Below are positions 34,671-43,678 of a stretch of 64,000 nt of DNA, in pieces. The stretch is from the NCBI GenBank assembly GCA_023953695.1, contig JAMLJG010000005.1:57437-121436 (forward strand), read 5' to 3'. Below the pieces are notes generated by a model. That model had not been told where the DNA came from. It searched no databases and saw only the letters and a program-made list of their open reading frames with translations. The translations under genes were made by a program, and so were the position numbers. Numbering within the stretch: the first letter of the stretch is position 1; every line of letters starts with the position of its first letter. The DNA comes from Kiritimatiellia bacterium (lineage in GTDB: Bacteria > Verrucomicrobiota > Kiritimatiellia > CAIVKH01).

Positions 34671-36104
34671 ATGCACCGCGCATGGAGAGTGACCGCCGTC
34701 CTTGCTACGCTATGGAGTTGCGCGTTGCTTCCGGCTCTTGCGGCCCGAACGGATCCGTTTGACGCGGGCTTTCTGGCCTCGCGCCATCGCGATGCGCATG
34801 GCAATCAGCGGCTAAAAGTAGCAGGACCATTTTTTGAGGCGGCTCAGTCCACACAGGGCTGGCGCTTGGTCGCGTTTCGTCCGTTCTACAGCAAGGTGGA
34901 AGACCCCGCGAACGACCGCGCCCGTCAGGATTATCTTTGGCCGCTGGGTTCGTCGCGCACCATCGGGCCGGAGGAGCAGACGCGGATTCTCATCTTCTTC
35001 TCCTTCAAACACGGGGAGGATCGTCCGGAGCGCCGCCATCGCTTCTGGCTCTTGCCGTTCTATTTTTCGGGCCGCGATGCGCAGGGCGATACCTACCGCG
35101 CGGTCTTTCCTTTCGGCGGTACAATTCGCGAATTTCTGGGGCGCGATGAAATTTCCTTCGTCCTGTTCCCCCTGCGATCCACCAGTAAGTTGAACGATCT
35201 TGAAACGAGTAACTGGTTGTGGCCGTTCATTTCCAGGACGACCGGCAGCAAGGTGGAGCGCGAGCGGATCTTCCCCTTTTACGGGCGCTCGTATCGAGAG
35301 GGGCAGTACGAAAAGCATTTCGTGATGTGGCCCCTGTGGACTGACGTCGAATACTTCTATCCGGGCAGCGCTGGAAAGGGGTTCATTCTTTTTCCCCTCT
35401 ATGGGCATACGAAACTGGAAGATCAAGAAACGTGGATGCTGATTCCACCCTTCTTCCGCTACACGAAGGGAGAAAGGGCAACGCGTTTGCTGGCGCCGTG
35501 GCCCTTTATTCAGCGCGCGACTGGCGATGTGGACAAGTTCTACCTCTGGCCGCTCTGGGGTCACCGAGCGCAGGGCAAGACGGAAACGACGTTCTACCTT
35601 TGGCCGATCGTTTGGGACCAAACTTCGTTGCGTGGCGACGTCCGGCAAGATCGCTTTATCGTTGCGCCGTTCTACTTCCACTCCAAGGAGGGGATCACTA
35701 ACGAGCCGCCCCAGAAGCGAGAAGTGAAGGTGTGGCCATTATTCTCCTATCGCCGCGCGGGAGAAGATTCGTTTTTCAGGACGTTGGCGCTCTGGCCGCT
35801 TGCGGACTACAGCGCGGTGGAGCGAAACTGGGCGCCCCTGTGGACGCTTTATTCCAGTGCGCGTCACGAGGATTCGGTGGATCGCGAGCTGTTGTGGGGG
35901 TTGCACCGCGATCTGAAACGAGGCGACGATGAGCGGCGGTGGTCACTTTTCCCGCTTTGGGATTGGCATCGCGAATCGGATGGGAAATCCTGGTCGTTCC
36001 TCAAAGGATTGCTGGAGCGGTCGCGGAACGATTCCAATGTGGAATGGCGTGTGCTATTCTTTTTCAAGTTTGGGGATAAGCCTCAACAGGAGATTGAGCC
36101 ATAA
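34671..36104 (+). CDS. Secreted protein with periodic W/F-P-L motifs
   Basis: 477 aa. Signal peptide MHRAWRVTAVLATLWSCALL. From about residue 70 to 430 an aromatic-Pro-hydrophobic motif recurs roughly every 17-20 residues: YLWPL (88), WLLPF (126), AVFPF (144), VLFPL (164), WLWPF (182), RIFPF (199), VMWPL (218), ILFPL (239), PWPF (276), YLWPL (291), YLWPI (309), VWPLF (354), LWPLA (374), LFPLW (426). This regular spacing suggests successive strands of a barrel or solenoid. No known domain. In-frame ATG at 34644 lies inside glmM. It directly precedes the lipid-transport genes, so a role at the envelope is likely. Confidence 0.68.
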   Translation: MHRAWRVTAVLATLWSCALLPALAARTDPFDAGFLASRHRDAHGNQRLKVAGPFFEAAQSTQGWRLVAFRPFYSKVEDPANDRARQDYLWPLGSSRTIGPEEQTRILIFFSFKHGEDRPERRHRFWLLPFYFSGRDAQGDTYRAVFPFGGTIREFLGRDEISFVLFPLRSTSKLNDLETSNWLWPFISRTTGSKVERERIFPFYGRSYREGQYEKHFVMWPLWTDVEYFYPGSAGKGFILFPLYGHTKLEDQETWMLIPPFFRYTKGERATRLLAPWPFIQRATGDVDKFYLWPLWGHRAQGKTETTFYLWPIVWDQTSLRGDVRQDRFIVAPFYFHSKEGITNEPPQKREVKVWPLFSYRRAGEDSFFRTLALWPLADYSAVERNWAPLWTLYSSARHEDSVDRELLWGLHRDLKRGDDERRWSLFPLWDWHRESDGKSWSFLKGLLERSRNDSNVEWRVLFFFKFGDKPQQEIEP

Positions 36105-36913
36105 TTACGCGTGAACCAGAGTTTTATGACCCGCCGATCAACGCACTAGCGCGTCTGGGACGACCGATTCTGCTGAATCTGCGCGGACTGGGCCAATCGC
36201 TGCTGATGTTGTTTGAGGCAACTCTATTTATCCCGCTCGCCCTCACCAAGCGGCGTCGCTCCGAAGTCTTCAACCAGCTCTACATCACGGGCATCAAATC
36301 CCTCGGGGTGATTACCGTGGTGGCGGCATTCACCGGAATGATTCTGGCTCTGCAGACCGGGTTGGAGCTTCGCCGATTCGGCTTGCAGCAGAACATTGGA
36401 ACTGCGGTGACGGTGGTGATGATGCGAGAAATGGGCCCATTCATGACGGCGCTGATAGTCGCTGCCAGCGTGGGCTCGGCTATAGCCGCGCAGGTCGGCA
36501 CCATGGTGGTTTCCGAAGAAGTCTCGGCGCTCGAAATCATGTCCATCAATCCGGTGCGCTTCATCGTCTTGCCGCGCCTGATTGCGCTGGCGGTGATGAT
36601 GCCCATTTTGACGATCTACACGAATATCCTGGGCGTCGCGGGAGGCGCGCTAGTGGGGGCCACGCAGTTGCAGGTCTCATTCCAAGCGTATATTGACAAC
36701 GCGCAACTGTATGCGCAGAACAAGGACCTCTATGTGGGGCTTCTGAAGGCGTTTGTCTTCGGCATCGTCATTGCGACGACGGCCTGCCATCAGGGCTTCG
36801 TCACCACCGAGGGCGCGGTGGGCGTCGGGCAGGCGACACGCCGCACGGTGATCATTTCCTTCCTCACTATTTTGGTGCTGGGCTATATGCTGACGCGAGT
36901 GTTCTACCGATGA
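36104..36913 (+). CDS. mlaE: MlaE-type lipid ABC transporter permease, probable non-canonical start
   Basis: MlaE/MlaE-like permease of an MCE lipid-transport system. The family core is evident: SLGVITVVAAFTGMILALQTG, MMREMGPFMTALIVAASVGSAIAAQVGTM and EEVSALEIMSINPVRFIVLPR. The first ATG in frame is at 36206, but that removes the conserved N-terminal amphipathic segment; the open frame continues upstream through NALARLGRPILLNLRGLGQS to an ATT at 36104 directly after the previous stop. AGGAG at 36088-36092 lies 11 bases before it (8 before ATA at 36101). No ATG, GTG or TTG exists between. Full-length product would be 269 aa, close to known MlaE. Confidence 0.8.
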   Translation: MTREPEFYDPPINALARLGRPILLNLRGLGQSLLMLFEATLFIPLALTKRRRSEVFNQLYITGIKSLGVITVVAAFTGMILALQTGLELRRFGLQQNIGTAVTVVMMREMGPFMTALIVAASVGSAIAAQVGTMVVSEEVSALEIMSINPVRFIVLPRLIALAVMMPILTIYTNILGVAGGALVGATQLQVSFQAYIDNAQLYAQNKDLYVGLLKAFVFGIVIATTACHQGFVTTEGAVGVGQATRRTVIISFLTILVLGYMLTRVFYR

Positions 36914-37674
36914 TCCGTTTCGAAAATGTGACCAAGCGACTCGGGCGTCGCAACGTGCTCGACGGCTTTGATCTGGAGATCAAAGCGGGAGAAACGTTCG
37001 TCATCTGCGGGCCCTCGGGCATGGGGAAGAGCGTAACACTCAAGCACATGGTGCGCTTACTAACGCCCGACTCCGGCCATGTTTGGGTTGGAGACGATTG
37101 CGTGAGTGAGGCGCGTGGGAAAGAGTTGGAGCGCATACGCGCTCGTTTCGGCGTTCTCTTTCAGAGCGGCGCACTCCTCGAGTGGCTCACAGCGGGAGAA
37201 AATGTGGGCCTGCCACTGCGCGAACACACGGACAAGGGGGATGAGGAAATTGACACCCTCGCCCGCGAAAAATTGCGAATGGTCGAATTGGAGGATGCGT
37301 TCGACAAGCACCCCTCCGACCTGTCGGGCGGCATGCGCAAACGAGTGGCGCTTGCGCGAGCGATCATCACCGAGCCCGAAATTGTTTTGTACGATGAGCC
37401 GACTTCCGGCTTGGACCCGGTCACTTCGCGCACCATAGATGAGCTGATTGACAACTTGCGAAAGCAACTCGGAATCACCAGCGTGGTGGTGACGCACGAC
37501 TTGCACAGCGCGCTGGCCATTGGGAATCGGATTGCGATGTTGAACTACGGGAAAGCCGTGGAGGTCTCCGCTCCAGAAGAGTTTATGAAATCCACAAACT
37601 CCGTTGTTCGCGGGTTTCTGGAAGCGCAGTATATTACCCGTCGCGGGGCGTGGGAGAAGGGATTGAAAGTATGA
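36910..37674 (+). CDS. mlaF: MlaF-type ABC transporter ATPase
   Basis: Cytoplasmic ATPase powering MCE-dependent phospholipid movement between inner and outer membrane. 254 aa. Walker A CGPSGMGKSVT, the family Q-loop FGVLFQSGALLEWLTAGENV, signature LSGGMRKRVALARAI and Walker B IVLYDEPTSGLDPV are all intact, as in MlaF/Mkl proteins. ATGA overlaps link it to mlaE and mlaD. Confidence 0.95.
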   Translation: MIRFENVTKRLGRRNVLDGFDLEIKAGETFVICGPSGMGKSVTLKHMVRLLTPDSGHVWVGDDCVSEARGKELERIRARFGVLFQSGALLEWLTAGENVGLPLREHTDKGDEEIDTLAREKLRMVELEDAFDKHPSDLSGGMRKRVALARAIITEPEIVLYDEPTSGLDPVTSRTIDELIDNLRKQLGITSVVVTHDLHSALAIGNRIAMLNYGKAVEVSAPEEFMKSTNSVVRGFLEAQYITRRGAWEKGLKV

Positions 37675-38540
37675 AACGCAGTCGAGTTCAACAAGCCTCG
37701 GTCGAGGTCACAGTCGGCTTGTTCATGATGCTGATTTTGATCGCGCTCGGATTTTTCACGATCATCCTGAGCCAGGAGAACCTGCTGGGCACCAGCTATC
37801 AAATGTCCGTGGTCTTCGACCAGGTCACGGGACTTATCAAGGGTGATAAGGTTTTCGTGCGCGGAGTGGATGTGGGGCGTGTGAAGAGTCTGACCGTCCA
37901 GCGCGACGGTGTTTATGCGGATCTCACGCTGGATTATCCGATTCAGTTGCACGAAGATTACAAAATCGTCGTTACACCCTCCTCCGTGCTCGGCGGCAAA
38001 TTCGTAGAGGTCTATGAAGGTTCGCCGGACAAACCGCTCTTGCCGGAAGGTGCTCCGGTGGTAGGAATGGGTCCAGCAGATTTCATTGCCGAGCTCACCG
38101 ACGGCGTTAAAGCCCTGCGTTCAGCGTTAGAAGGTGGAGGGGTGCTCGGCAATTTATCGGAAACGATGGACAATCTTAAAGTGCTTACCGGCCGTCTGCG
38201 AAATGGCGAGGGGACGATAGGAAAGCTTCTCACGGATGATGCACTCTACACTAACGTTCTGGCGGTGAGCGAGCGTCTCGCGAACGGCGAGGGGACACTC
38301 GGCAAACTCCTCTCATCCGATGACAAGCTCTATCAAGATTTGTCCGACGCAGTGACTGCGCTGAAGGAAACGGCGGAGACGATCAATCGTGGCGAAGGCA
38401 CTCTCGGCAAGCTGGTCAAAGATGAGGATATGTATAAACAGGTGGACGGCCTGGTGACCGATATCCGCGCGGCCGTTGACGACCTGCGGGAGACAACCCC
38501 TGTGGTTTCATTTTCCAGCATATTCTTCGGCGCTTTTTGA
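37671..38540 (+). CDS. mlaD: MlaD-type MCE-domain protein
   Basis: Substrate-binding component anchored in the inner membrane. 289 aa: one N-terminal helix (EVTVGLFMMLILIALGFFTIIL), an MCE domain at about 40-125 (VFVRGVDVGRVKSLTV, VVTPSSVLGGKFVEV), then a helical extension. The C-terminal part has three copies of a GEGTxGKLxxDxxxY repeat (near residues 179, 206 and 241). No mlaB or mlaC follows; the next genes are beyond an 825-bp repeat-rich gap. Confidence 0.92.
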   Translation: MKRSRVQQASVEVTVGLFMMLILIALGFFTIILSQENLLGTSYQMSVVFDQVTGLIKGDKVFVRGVDVGRVKSLTVQRDGVYADLTLDYPIQLHEDYKIVVTPSSVLGGKFVEVYEGSPDKPLLPEGAPVVGMGPADFIAELTDGVKALRSALEGGGVLGNLSETMDNLKVLTGRLRNGEGTIGKLLTDDALYTNVLAVSERLANGEGTLGKLLSSDDKLYQDLSDAVTALKETAETINRGEGTLGKLVKDEDMYKQVDGLVTDIRAAVDDLRETTPVVSFSSIFFGAF

Positions 38541-38694
38541 TAGGGCTCAGATTCTTTTCTGTGGGGGGTGTCGCTGCCCCAATCCTCTGACTCCTCGCCC
38601 GCGCGCTGGGGTGGCTCTCGCTTTGTAACTCGGGAGGCTTGAGCCCATTTCTCGCCGTGTTGAGCGACTTGGCCCCAACGCGCCGCCTAGAGGG

Positions 38695-38843
38695 CAAGAC
38701 GCTCTATCTGTTGAGAAAGATTTCGCGGGACGGTGCGGGTAGGGCGCGTTGGCCCAACGCGCCGGAGCGGGTTCGGGCGTGAGCGAGGGGGTATCGCCGG
38801 AACGAGTGGCGGCGGTATGAGCCAAACCGCCCTACCTTTTGGG
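38695..38843. repeat. REP-doublet (BIME-like) element, copy 1
   Basis: 149 bp, about 94 percent identical by eye to copy 2 at 38883-39030. It contains a 9-bp terminal inverted repeat GGTAGGGCG (38738-38746) and CGCCCTACC (38828-38836). Inside are a perfect palindrome with arms GGCGCGTTGG and CCAACGCGCC (38743-38763) and an imperfect hairpin GGCGGTATG/CAAACCGCC at its right end. Two REP-like hairpins facing each other resemble bacterial interspersed mosaic elements. Confidence 0.85.
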
Positions 38844-38882
38844 TGGAGGCGTGAGCGGATGGGTTTGGCGGCGCCTTGAGGC

Positions 38883-39030
38883 CAAGACGCTCTGCCTGTT
38901 GAGGAAGATTTCGCGGGACGGTGTGGGTAGGGCGCGTTGGCCCAACGCGCCGGAGCGGTTCGGGCGTGAGCGAGGGGGTATCGCCGGGACGAGTGGCGGC
39001 GGTTTGAGCCAAACCGCCCTACCTTTTGGG
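38883..39030. repeat. REP-doublet (BIME-like) element, copy 2
   Basis: 148 bp. Terminal inverted repeat at 38926-38934 and 39015-39023; perfect palindrome at 38931-38951 as in copy 1; here the second hairpin is also perfect, GGCGGTTTG (38998-39006) with CAAACCGCC (39010-39018). One base is missing relative to copy 1 in the run after GGAGCGG. Copies are 188 bp apart start to start. Confidence 0.85.
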
Positions 39031-39365
39031 CAACGATACGAGGAGAAAGACAAAGAACAACACGCGCATTATATCCGTTGAGTCGGCCTTTCGGAGAAAT
39101 TCATATGCTATCTGCCCCCTCTTTTTGCGTCATATCCGGGTGCATTTGTCCAAGGCGTATCCCTATCCCTATCGCGAACTCTTCTATCTGGTCTGCCAGT
39201 GTCTCTCAACTGCCTGAAATCCATGTGTGCTGTCCCCAGCACTGGAAAAGCAACGGGGTAAGGGGGAGTCTGTTCAAAATCAAACGCGTCGGACTTTTGC
39301 GCCACTTTCCGCAAGAATTGCTTTGCGCTTTACGCCTTATCGCTGTTGCTGATGCAAAATGCGGG

Positions 39366-40268
39366 CTATGGACGGGCTATTTCTGTTTCCCAACGGGCGA
39401 AGAGGGAGAGAGGAAGGAGTCGCGTGGAGCTGGATTGCCGGAGGGTAAGCTCGCCCACGGAGACTCGACCGGGAATATGGCTCAAGGTGTCACTGAGCAA
39501 GTTGCCGAGCATGAGGGAGGATGCTTCGAGATTGTAGGCCGTGAGGATAATGAAGAGGGGGAGTTCGCTCAGGAGCTGGCGGCAAATGTCGAGCAAGTCG
39601 GTGAGTTGCTTTTCCACTTTCCAGACTTCGCGGTTGGGACCGCGTCCGAAGGATGGAGGGTCGAGGAGGATGGCCTCGTAGCGGCTCCCACGGCGGATTT
39701 CGCGGTTCACATATTTGACGGCGTCTTCGAGAATCCATCGGATAGGTTTGGATCCGAGTCCAGAGAGCTGTTGGTTGTGTCGGCCCCAGTTGATGGCAGG
39801 CTTTGCGGCGTCCACGTGGGTGACGGCGAAGCCGGCCTCGGCTGCGACAAGACTGGCGACGCCGGTGTAGCCGAAGAGGTTGAGTAGGCGCGGGGCTTGC
39901 GCAACGTTGTGTGAAGGGGCGCGTCGGCGGATCCAGTTCCAGTGTGGCGATTGTTCAGGAAAGACTCCGACGTGTTTGGAGGTTTCCAGGAAGCGCGCTT
40001 CGAGCGTTAGCTTGTCGAGGCGAAGATGCCATTCGCGCGGTGTGTTCCTGCGGAGTGTCCAGGTTCCATTGTCTTCGTGGATGGCTACGGCGCGACTCCA
40101 CTCGGATGCGGGTCGTGCGGGTTTCCACCAGGCTTTTTGTTCGCTGCGAATCACGATGAGCGAGCCGAAGCGTTCGAGTTTGCGACGGTCGCCGGAGTCG
40201 AGAAGCTCATATTCCGACCACTCGTTTGTGAGGACTTCGATTTGTGGCAACGCTTTCACGGGCGGCAT
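39366..40268 (-). CDS. Class I SAM-dependent rRNA methyltransferase (RlmI/YccW-like)
   Basis: 300 aa. The catalytic domain has motif I LLNLFGYTGVASLVAAEAG, the acidic loop VTHVDAAKPAINW and the motif IV ILLDPPSFGRGPNREVWK, diagnostic of the RlmI/RlmK-type 23S rRNA cytosine methyltransferases. The N-terminal PUA-like part is short. Start at 40268 gives MPPVKALPQIEVL; an upstream in-frame ATG lies at 40325. Exact target base unknown. Confidence 0.85.
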   Translation of the reverse strand: MPPVKALPQIEVLTNEWSEYELLDSGDRRKLERFGSLIVIRSEQKAWWKPARPASEWSRAVAIHEDNGTWTLRRNTPREWHLRLDKLTLEARFLETSKHVGVFPEQSPHWNWIRRRAPSHNVAQAPRLLNLFGYTGVASLVAAEAGFAVTHVDAAKPAINWGRHNQQLSGLGSKPIRWILEDAVKYVNREIRRGSRYEAILLDPPSFGRGPNREVWKVEKQLTDLLDICRQLLSELPLFIILTAYNLEASSLMLGNLLSDTLSHIPGRVSVGELTLRQSSSTRLLPLSLFARWETEIARP

Positions 40269-40371
40269 TCCTACAGGGTCGGTCGAGCGCGGACAAGATA
40301 AATGGGGCGCGTCAGGGTCTGGCACCTGCGATTTTGCGATATCGGATTGAACGAGAATTCCATCCGGGGGC

Positions 40372-42561
40372 CTATTCGGCGGGACGCAGTTGGAAGGTCA
40401 GGCTGCGGGTGATGGTTTGGCGAGGAAGGCAGATGCTCTCGTTGCAGGCGATTGTTGTGATGGCAATCCGAGCGGTGGCCTCAGCGGTTGGGCGGGTGGA
40501 GCGCGGGCGGATCACGATGTAGTCAGCTCCTCGTTCGGTGAGCATGAAATCGCCATCCACTTGCACGTCGAATCGCTCGCCTGCCGGGTTGGGTTGGAGT
40601 GTCCAACCGGAAGGCGTCACAATGTTCAGGTGGATGCGGACGTTATCGCCGGGGAAGATGGATGAGGATGAGGGGCGCAGCTCTACGGCTACGCGCGTGG
40701 GCGCAGATTCAGCGCCCAGCGCAATTCCCGCGCCGAGGAGCGATGCGCAGCCCGATGGATGAAGGGCGGCGCGCGGCAGGATGCGACTGAACGCGCTCGC
40801 GGCGGCGGTCTTGAAGGCGGGATCGCGTCCGCATTCCGTCAGGCGCGCAAGGGCGCGAATGGCGAGCGCGGGTGGGGAGGGCAGGGGGGAATCGAAGCAG
40901 TCTGATATGCGGGCCAGTAGAGTTTCGTGTTGTTTCGATGTGGCGAAAAGTTGGCCTGTGGTGGGGTCCACGAATCGCTCGACAATTTGGCGGGCGAGCT
41001 GTTCGGCGAGATCGAGCCATTTGCGATTGCCGTCGGCGGCGTGAAGAGCGAGGAGTCCGTTGGTCAATGCTGCATAGTCTTCAAGAAAGGCGGGGACTTT
41101 GGCTTGATCGGCACGCCATACGCGCATCAGTTCGCCGTTTGGCATGGCAGAAGAGCAGAGAAAATCGGCCGCGCGGGCGGCTGCGTGGAGGAATCGCGGT
41201 TCTGCAAAGGCCTCGCCAGCGCGCGCCAAGGCTTCGATCATCAATCCATTCCAACTTGTGATGCGTTTGTCGTCCAAGGCTGGTCGGATGCGTTGATTTC
41301 GGATGCTGAGCAGTGTTGAGCGCGCTTGCGCGAGACGCTCCGCTCGATCGCCTGTTGGCCAGGAGGCGAGGTGGGGAATGTTTAGACCTGTTTTGCGGAA
41401 GGTCGCCTCTTCGGAGAAGTTGCCGTTCTGCCGAATGTGATAGGCGTCGCAAAAGAGCATTGCATCGTTATTGCCGAGGGCGGCGAGGACTTCCTTCTCA
41501 TGCCAAACGTAGAAGAGACCTTCCTGGCCCTCGCTGTCGGCATCAAGAGCGGAATAGAAGGCGCCTTCGGGGCCCGTCATTTCGCGGAGGACCCAATCGA
41601 GCGTGCGTTGTGCCACTTCTTTATAGACCGCGTTACCGGTGGCACAAAAGGCTTCGGTATAAACATGGGCAAGAAGCGCGTTGTCATAGAGCATTTTCTC
41701 AAAGTGTGGAACCAGCCAGTGGGCATCGGTTGAGTAGCGGTGGAAACCGCCGCCGATGTGGTCGTAGATCCCGCCGAGGGCCATGGCATTCAGCGTGCCT
41801 GTGGCGAGACTGCACAGGGCGGGGTCGCCGTGTGAGAGCGAATGCCGGAGGATCAGTTCGAGCACGCAATAGGGCGGGAATTTCGGCGCATCGCCAAAGC
41901 CGCCATTGCGGATGTCGTAGGATTGACGCCACGTGTTGAGCGCCTCGTTCAGCAGCGCATCGGGATCTGGCTCGGCACCTGAGAGCATGCGCCCTCGGGC
42001 GTGCCGATGAATCGAGTCGGCGAGCTGTTGGGCTTGCTCTTCGACGTCGCTGCGTCCAGCGCGCCAGAGTTGAGCGAGGCGGGTGAGTAGTGTCTTGAAT
42101 CCGATCTGTCCAGCTCGATCCTGAGGGGGAAAGTAGGTCCCCGCATACCATGGGCGTCCATCGGGCAGGAGCCAGACTGAATTGGGCCAACCGCCGCGCC
42201 CGGTCATCAACTGCGTTGCGAGCATGTAGAGATCATCGAGGTCGGGTCTTTCTTCGCGATCCACTTTGACGGATACGAAGTCGCGATTGAGGATTTCGGC
42301 GATTTCCTCGTTTTCGAACGATTCGTGCTCCATCACGTGGCACCAGTGGCAGGAGGAATAGCCGATGGAGAGAAAGATTGGCTTGTTTTCCCGTCGCGCC
42401 CGCTCTGTAGCCTCATCGCTCCAGGGATACCAATCTACAGGATTGTGGGCGTGTTGGAGCAGGTAGGGACTTGTTTCGTGAATGAGCCGATTGAACTCCG
42501 GCCCGCCATCGGCAGGCAGGTTCCGTATTTCGTCGGGCTTGGGGAGGGGCTTCCGTTGCAT
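40372..42561 (-). CDS. YyaL/Spata20-like thioredoxin-fold protein with extra C-terminal domain
   Basis: 729 aa. The N-terminal DUF255 thioredoxin-like domain has [20 protein letters not shown] with Cys71 and Cys74, then [16 protein letters not shown]; the middle is the alpha/alpha toroid typical of the family ([30 protein letters not shown] quoted in part: [17 protein letters not shown]). The last about 90 residues form a DsbD N-terminal-like beta domain ([28 protein letters not shown]), an addition many homologues lack. Biochemical function of the family is unsettled. No signal peptide seen. Confidence 0.88.
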   Translation of the reverse strand: MQRKPLPKPDEIRNLPADGGPEFNRLIHETSPYLLQHAHNPVDWYPWSDEATERARRENKPIFLSIGYSSCHWCHVMEHESFENEEIAEILNRDFVSVKVDREERPDLDDLYMLATQLMTGRGGWPNSVWLLPDGRPWYAGTYFPPQDRAGQIGFKTLLTRLAQLWRAGRSDVEEQAQQLADSIHRHARGRMLSGAEPDPDALLNEALNTWRQSYDIRNGGFGDAPKFPPYCVLELILRHSLSHGDPALCSLATGTLNAMALGGIYDHIGGGFHRYSTDAHWLVPHFEKMLYDNALLAHVYTEAFCATGNAVYKEVAQRTLDWVLREMTGPEGAFYSALDADSEGQEGLFYVWHEKEVLAALGNNDAMLFCDAYHIRQNGNFSEEATFRKTGLNIPHLASWPTGDRAERLAQARSTLLSIRNQRIRPALDDKRITSWNGLMIEALARAGEAFAEPRFLHAAARAADFLCSSAMPNGELMRVWRADQAKVPAFLEDYAALTNGLLALHAADGNRKWLDLAEQLARQIVERFVDPTTGQLFATSKQHETLLARISDCFDSPLPSPPALAIRALARLTECGRDPAFKTAAASAFSRILPRAALHPSGCASLLGAGIALGAESAPTRVAVELRPSSSSIFPGDNVRIHLNIVTPSGWTLQPNPAGERFDVQVDGDFMLTERGADYIVIRPRSTRPTAEATARIAITTIACNESICLPRQTITRSLTFQLRPAE

Positions 42562-42691
42562 GGGGCTTCGATGTCCTACATGGGTTGACTATGATGCATG
42601 TTGAAGCGCTGCGTGAAGGCTATTCGTGTGCTCGCGTGAACAATCTGCTCGTTTCCTCTTGCGGTCTCAATAGAATGGGTGGCGTTTTCGC

Positions 42692-43678
42692 ATGAAGTAT
42701 CTACTCACCATTTGGATCTGGCTCAGTTGTGTTCTCGGGGTGTGGGCGATATCGCCGAAGAGTGATTTTCCTGTCTTCTGGAGCGCGAAGGAGAAATATG
42801 TCGCGCTGCGCGATGTGGCGGCAGTTTATGGAATGAGCATTTCCAAGCCGGCTGCTCAGCGCATCACACTGCAGGATCGAACCCAGACCATTGTATTCAA
42901 GACGGATGGGCGCGAGGTGCTCTATGGGGGAAATCTCATCTGGCTGCACGCGCCGGTGTCCTTTGTGCGCGGGCGCTGGGCTATGCGCGAGGTGGATTTG
43001 CGCGTGGTGTTGGATCCTCTCCATCGCCCCGAACGCTATTTGAAGTCGGTTCGCCATCGGGTTATTGTTCTGGATCCCGGGCACGGGGGACAGGATACGG
43101 GCGCCAAAGGCAAGCGCGGTGTGGAAGAGAAACGCGTGGCGTTGGATCTGGCGCGGCGACTTCGCGCACATCTTGTCAATGCGGGGTATAAGGTGTATTT
43201 GACGCGGGAGAATGATCGCTTTATCGAATTGGATGAACGCTGCCGGAAAGCGGCGCGCTGGGGCGCCGATCTTTTCCTCAGCATTCACCTCAATTCAGCG
43301 GGATCGGAGGCAGCCGCAGGCGTGGAGACTTATGCGTTGGCTGCGGCAGGATATGAATCCACCTCCGGAGGTCTCTCTAATTTGACGCAGCCGGGTAATC
43401 GCTATGAATCGGCCAACGGCGTATTGGCCTATCAAATCCAGCGCGCCTTGACGCAGCGTCTCGGAGCGGCGGATCGCGGTGTGAAACGCTCGCGATTCTT
43501 GGTTCTGAAGAATGCGCCATGTCCCGCGGTGTTGATCGAATGCGCGTTTGTCTCGAACGCGCGAGAAGAGGCGCAGTTATTGGACGATGCGCATCGCGAA
43601 GTTATGGCGCAAGCGATCGCTCGCGGCACACTGAACTATCTGAACCTGGCCAAACGCGCACAATCGGAGGCTCCATGA
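42692..43678 (+). CDS. N-acetylmuramoyl-L-alanine amidase (Amidase_3)
   Basis: Zinc amidase that cleaves peptide stems from glycan strands. 328 aa: signal peptide MKYLLTIWIWLSCVLGVWA, an N-terminal copper-amine-oxidase-like/AMIN-like region, then the catalytic domain with VIVLDPGHGGQDTGAKG (His131), VEEKRVALDLA (Glu), FLSIHLNSA (His199) and the final catalytic Glu in AVLIECAFVSN. Involved in daughter-cell separation or wall turnover. Overlaps the next gene by 4 bases. Confidence 0.93.
   Translation: MKYLLTIWIWLSCVLGVWAISPKSDFPVFWSAKEKYVALRDVAAVYGMSISKPAAQRITLQDRTQTIVFKTDGREVLYGGNLIWLHAPVSFVRGRWAMREVDLRVVLDPLHRPERYLKSVRHRVIVLDPGHGGQDTGAKGKRGVEEKRVALDLARRLRAHLVNAGYKVYLTRENDRFIELDERCRKAARWGADLFLSIHLNSAGSEAAAGVETYALAAAGYESTSGGLSNLTQPGNRYESANGVLAYQIQRALTQRLGAADRGVKRSRFLVLKNAPCPAVLIECAFVSNAREEAQLLDDAHREVMAQAIARGTLNYLNLAKRAQSEAP

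Larger units (their letters stand above)
38541..39365. other. Gene-free gap, repeat-rich
   Basis: No convincing gene in either strand. 38695-39030 holds two copies of a palindromic element. A partial GTTGG/CCAACGCGCC-like piece lies at about 38670-38690. The remaining 39031-39365 shows no gene or clear structure; the open frames crossing it are continuations of antisense frames in the neighbouring methyltransferase gene. Confidence 0.6.

Noticed and set aside
36206..36913. mlaE starting at the first ATG, 36206
   Set aside because: It would remove the N-terminal segment conserved in the family, although the frame stays open with protein-like sequence upstream.
39078..39887. A 269-codon frame on plus across the repeat-rich gap and methyltransferase
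   Set aside because: Starts in non-coding DNA and runs antisense to the methyltransferase; no start signal.
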